DNA of 33,118 bases. Origin: Glycomyces dulcitolivorans (GTDB lineage: Bacteria > Actinomycetota > Actinomycetes > Mycobacteriales > Micromonosporaceae). The DNA lies in the NCBI RefSeq assembly GCF_003265355.1, contig NZ_QFRW01000026.1, positions 989 to 34,106 on the forward strand, read 5' to 3'. The translations under genes were made by a program, and so were the position numbers. Positions 30,483 through 33,118 of this stretch are shown in pieces. The notes below the pieces were generated by a model that saw nothing but the letters and a program-made list of their open reading frames with translations, made no database searches and was not told where the DNA came from. Position 1 is the stretch's first letter. Each line of letters begins with the position of its first letter.

Positions 30483-33118
30483 CTAGTCGTTGCCGCCTCC
30501 GCCGCCGCCATTGCCTCCGCCGTTCCCGCCGCCGCCTCCGCCGTCGGTCGGCTCGCACAGGCCCATCCACTCGGAGATCGGGTCGCACTCCTCGTCACCG
30601 CCGGGCTGCTGTGCGGTGCCGCAGCGCGTGTCGGCCTGCCCGGTCGCGGTGGCGCAGTAAGGACTGTCGGCGTCGATCGTGCCGTCGGCGTTGATGATGC
30701 CCTCGACGATCGCGCTGCCTATGTGCTCGGCGTCCTGCCATTCGACCTTGTCGTAGTCCTTGGCCTCGATCGCGCCGTCCATGAACTGCTTCCACACCGG
30801 ATAGCTCAGGGTGCCACCGAAGAGGTTGTCGGTGCCGCCGCTCGGGTTCAGGAGCGGGGCCGACTCGGCGGTCGCGTTGCCGACCCAGGTGGCGATGCTC
30901 AGCTGCTTGATCGCGCCGACGTACCAGGTGTGGGCGTTGGCGCTGTCGTAGCCCTCCCAGTTCGCCTCCCACGTACCGGTCTTGCCGGTGTAGGGGTTGT
31001 CGACGGCGCCGCCGTCGCCCTCGATCTCGGAGCCGACCCACTGGAGGTTGCGGGCGATGCTCGCGTCCAGGGCCTGGGTCTCCTCCAGGTCGCGGATCGT
31101 CGGGACCTCGTTGCCGTTGCGGTCGAGGACGCGCTCGACGAAGTGCGTTTCGTTGTAGGTGCCGTCGTTCGCGATGGTCGCGTACACGGTCGCCATGTCC
31201 TTCACCGAGGTCGGGTACTGGCCGAACGAGATGTGGTAGTAGAACGGCGAGTTCGGCGAGTCGAGGTCGAGCGGGGTGTGCACGGGCGAGCCGTCCTCGT
31301 TGACCTCGTCGAGCGGGGCCAGCGGGTCGACGTTGCCGTTGGAGTCGACCGCGAACGAGCCGTCCTCGTTCTCGCGGATGCCGTGCCGCGAGTAGGTGAT
31401 GGTGCCGTCGTCCTCGATGTAGAACTTGTAGGTGACGGCGACGCCGTCCTCGTTCTGGCTCATGGTCCGCAGACCCATCTGGATGGCGTTCTCCAGGATC
31501 GCGGTGGCGCCGTACTTCTCCGCGATCTGGTACATCGGCGTGTTGCGCGAGTCGCGGACGGCCTGGGTCAGGGTCCGGTCGGTGTTCTCGTTGCGGCCGG
31601 CGTTGGAGATGGTGCCGTCGCCGATGCCCTCCAGGGTGTCGAACTCGCGCGGCGAGTCCGAGGTCCACCACGAGTCGATCGAGGCGCCGTTCTCGATCGC
31701 GGTCGCGGCGGTGATCATCTTGAACGTCGAGGACGGCGGGTGCGGGTTCTCGATGCCGGCCTTGTCGACGCCGAGGCCGTTCTCGCCGCCGTAGTAGCCG
31801 AGGACCCGGCCGGTGCCGGGCTCGACCGCGACGACCGCGTCGGCCATCGACAGGTTCTGGTCGGCGAGTGCGGCCTTGTCGTTCGTGTTCGTGAACTCGA
31901 AGAAGCCGTCGTCGTTCACGTACTCGTCGGCGTCGGCGATCAGTTCGACCGGAGTGCCTTCGGCGTCGACGTACTCGCCCTCCTCGTTCTTCACGCGTTC
32001 GAGGTCGCCGCGGCTGGCGGTCTCGTAGGCCAGGGACTGGATCGTCGGGTCGAGGGTGAGCTCGACGGTGTAGCCGCCGGTGTCCGCGTCCTTGCCGTAG
32101 AAGTCGTTCTGCGTGAGGCCGTAGCGGCTCTCCAGCTCGTCCCAGATGTAGCCGTCGTTCGGGTTGGTGATGAAGCCCGTCGGGGTGTCGTGGCCCCAGG
32201 TGCCCGGGTTCGAGAGTGCCTCCAGGGTGGCGGGCATCCCTGCGTCGAGCTCGGTCTGGACGGCGGCGAGCTGCTCCTCGTCGAGGTCCTCGGTGAGGGT
32301 CAGGAGGGACTCCATGCCGTGGGTCCACCGGTCGACGGGGGCCGTGTCGCCCTCCTCGACCAGGCGCGGGTCGAAGGAGCCGTCGCCGGCCTTGACCTGC
32401 ATGACGAGCGTCATCGCCTGGCCCCAGGTGAGGTCCGCGAGCGGTACGCCGAACCAGATCTGGGAGGCGGCGGCGATGCCGTAGGTGCCGCGGCCGTAGA
32501 AGTTGAGGTTCAGGTAGTGGAGGAGGATCGTCTCCTTGGAGTACTGCTGCTCCAGCTTCATCGCCATGACGGCCTCTTTGGCCTTGCGGCCGTACGAGAC
32601 GTCGTCGCGGATGTCCATGACCATGCCCGCGTACTGCTGGCTGATCGTGGACGCGCCCTGCGTGTCGCCGCCGGTGACGTTGTTGACGAGGGCGCGCATG
32701 GTGCCCTTGTAGTCGACGCCGTCGTGCTCGAAGAAGTCCTTGTCCTCCAGGGCGAGCAGCGACCAGACGACCTGCGGGGGGAGCTCCTCGTAGGTGTCGA
32801 CGAGCTTGCGGGTGTACTCGCCGTACCCGGCGATGACCGTGCCGTCCGAGTAGGCGATCGAGGTGGACTCGCCGAACTTGAGGTCCTTGGGGGCGGGCAC
32901 GTTCTGGAAGAACCAGGAGCCGGCCACGGTGATCGCGCCGAGCATCATCAGGCACACCATGATGAGCGCCGCGTAGACGCGGCGGCGGCGCACGGACGCC
33001 TTCTTCCGCTTCTTCTTCCCGGGGAGCGGCGTGCCGGGGGCCGTCTTCGGCCTGGCCGCGCCGACGACGGAGGCGCGCCCGACGCCGGCGCTGCCGCGCG
33101 CGGCGGGCGGGGGTCCGG
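30483..33118 (-). CDS. Bifunctional class A penicillin-binding protein (5' end outside window)
   Basis: Transglycosylase-transpeptidase that polymerises and cross-links peptidoglycan. A GTG at 32993 begins MRRRRVYAALIMVCLMML, the membrane anchor, but the frame remains open to the window edge and encodes a Pro/Ala/Lys-rich cytoplasmic tail (PGKKKRKK just upstream), so the start is probably outside. GT51 motifs: ALEDKDFFEHDGVDYKG, QGASTISQQYAG and YLNLNFYGRGTYGI. Transpeptidase motifs: PSSTFK (Ser nucleophile), an SRN triad in VRDSRNTPM and KTGTWEANWEG. The C-terminus has a Cys-containing stretch followed by a Gly/Asn-rich tail of about 20 residues. Confidence 0.95.
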   Translation of the reverse strand, partial: GPPPAARGSAGVGRASVVGAARPKTAPGTPLPGKKKRKKASVRRRRVYAALIMVCLMMLGAITVAGSWFFQNVPAPKDLKFGESTSIAYSDGTVIAGYGEYTRKLVDTYEELPPQVVWSLLALEDKDFFEHDGVDYKGTMRALVNNVTGGDTQGASTISQQYAGMVMDIRDDVSYGRKAKEAVMAMKLEQQYSKETILLHYLNLNFYGRGTYGIAAASQIWFGVPLADLTWGQAMTLVMQVKAGDGSFDPRLVEEGDTAPVDRWTHGMESLLTLTEDLDEEQLAAVQTELDAGMPATLEALSNPGTWGHDTPTGFITNPNDGYIWDELESRYGLTQNDFYGKDADTGGYTVELTLDPTIQSLAYETASRGDLERVKNEEGEYVDAEGTPVELIADADEYVNDDGFFEFTNTNDKAALADQNLSMADAVVAVEPGTGRVLGYYGGENGLGVDKAGIENPHPPSSTFKMITAATAIENGASIDSWWTSDSPREFDTLEGIGDGTISNAGRNENTDRTLTQAVRDSRNTPMYQIAEKYGATAILENAIQMGLRTMSQNEDGVAVTYKFYIEDDGTITYSRHGIRENEDGSFAVDSNGNVDPLAPLDEVNEDGSPVHTPLDLDSPNSPFYYHISFGQYPTSVKDMATVYATIANDGTYNETHFVERVLDRNGNEVPTIRDLEETQALDASIARNLQWVGSEIEGDGGAVDNPYTGKTGTWEANWEGYDSANAHTWYVGAIKQLSIATWVGNATAESAPLLNPSGGTDNLFGGTLSYPVWKQFMDGAIEAKDYDKVEWQDAEHIGSAIVEGIINADGTIDADSPYCATATGQADTRCGTAQQPGGDEECDPISEWMGLCEPTDGGGGGGNGGGNGGGGGGND

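Overview
The window is about 33 kb of very GC-rich DNA (third codon positions almost always G or C) with actinobacterial gene content and order: ftsK, rimO, pgsA, clgR, pspA and a pspM-like gene in a row, FAH-family gene plus gltX, citramalate synthase, vapBC, SbcCD and a class A PBP. Many start codons lie 6-7 nt after a TANNNT box, as expected for leaderless actinobacterial transcripts. A filamentous actinomycete (for example Glycomycetales or Micromonosporales) is my guess; the genus cannot be fixed from the sequence alone. There is no sign of prophage, insertion sequence, CRISPR array, rRNA or tRNA. Both ends cut genes: ftsK is open at the left edge and the PBP gene at the right edge.

Left third (1-12.6 kb). 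The 3' part of ftsK converges on a putative lipoprotein gene across a strong terminator. Next comes a + strand run: rimO overlapping pgsA, then the envelope-stress set clgR, pspA and a pspM-like membrane gene, with the usual cinA absent. A small surface protein with an LPTTG sortase signal follows. A citramalate synthase gene is preceded by a leaderless 15-codon reading frame and a terminator whose 3' arm can instead pair inside that frame, so it looks like an attenuator. A secreted beta-propeller-like protein and a small membrane protein close this part.

Middle (12.6-20 kb). A 155-bp imperfect palindrome with arms of about 75 nt fills the gap before an FAH-family hydrolase gene that overlaps gltX. 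A vapBC module comes next, and directly beyond its promoter lies a membrane-protein gene whose reading frame has lost its start, as if vapBC had inserted there. A secreted transglycosylase-like protein, an SRPBCC protein, a NurA-like nuclease and an exported Tat-type beta-carbonic anhydrase follow.

Right third (20-33 kb). A divergent ArsR-regulator/MFS-exporter pair has two strong palindromes between its genes. A four-gene minus-strand operon reads RibD-type reductase, HerA-like ATPase, SbcD (Mre11), SbcC (Rad50). With the NurA-like gene about 2.7 kb away, the window holds all four parts of the HerA-NurA-Mre11-Rad50 DNA-end resection set best known from archaea; this is the most interesting feature of the region. 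A divergent sugar-lactone oxidase / PLP-dependent aldolase-like pair and a bifunctional PBP with a Gly-rich tail finish the window.
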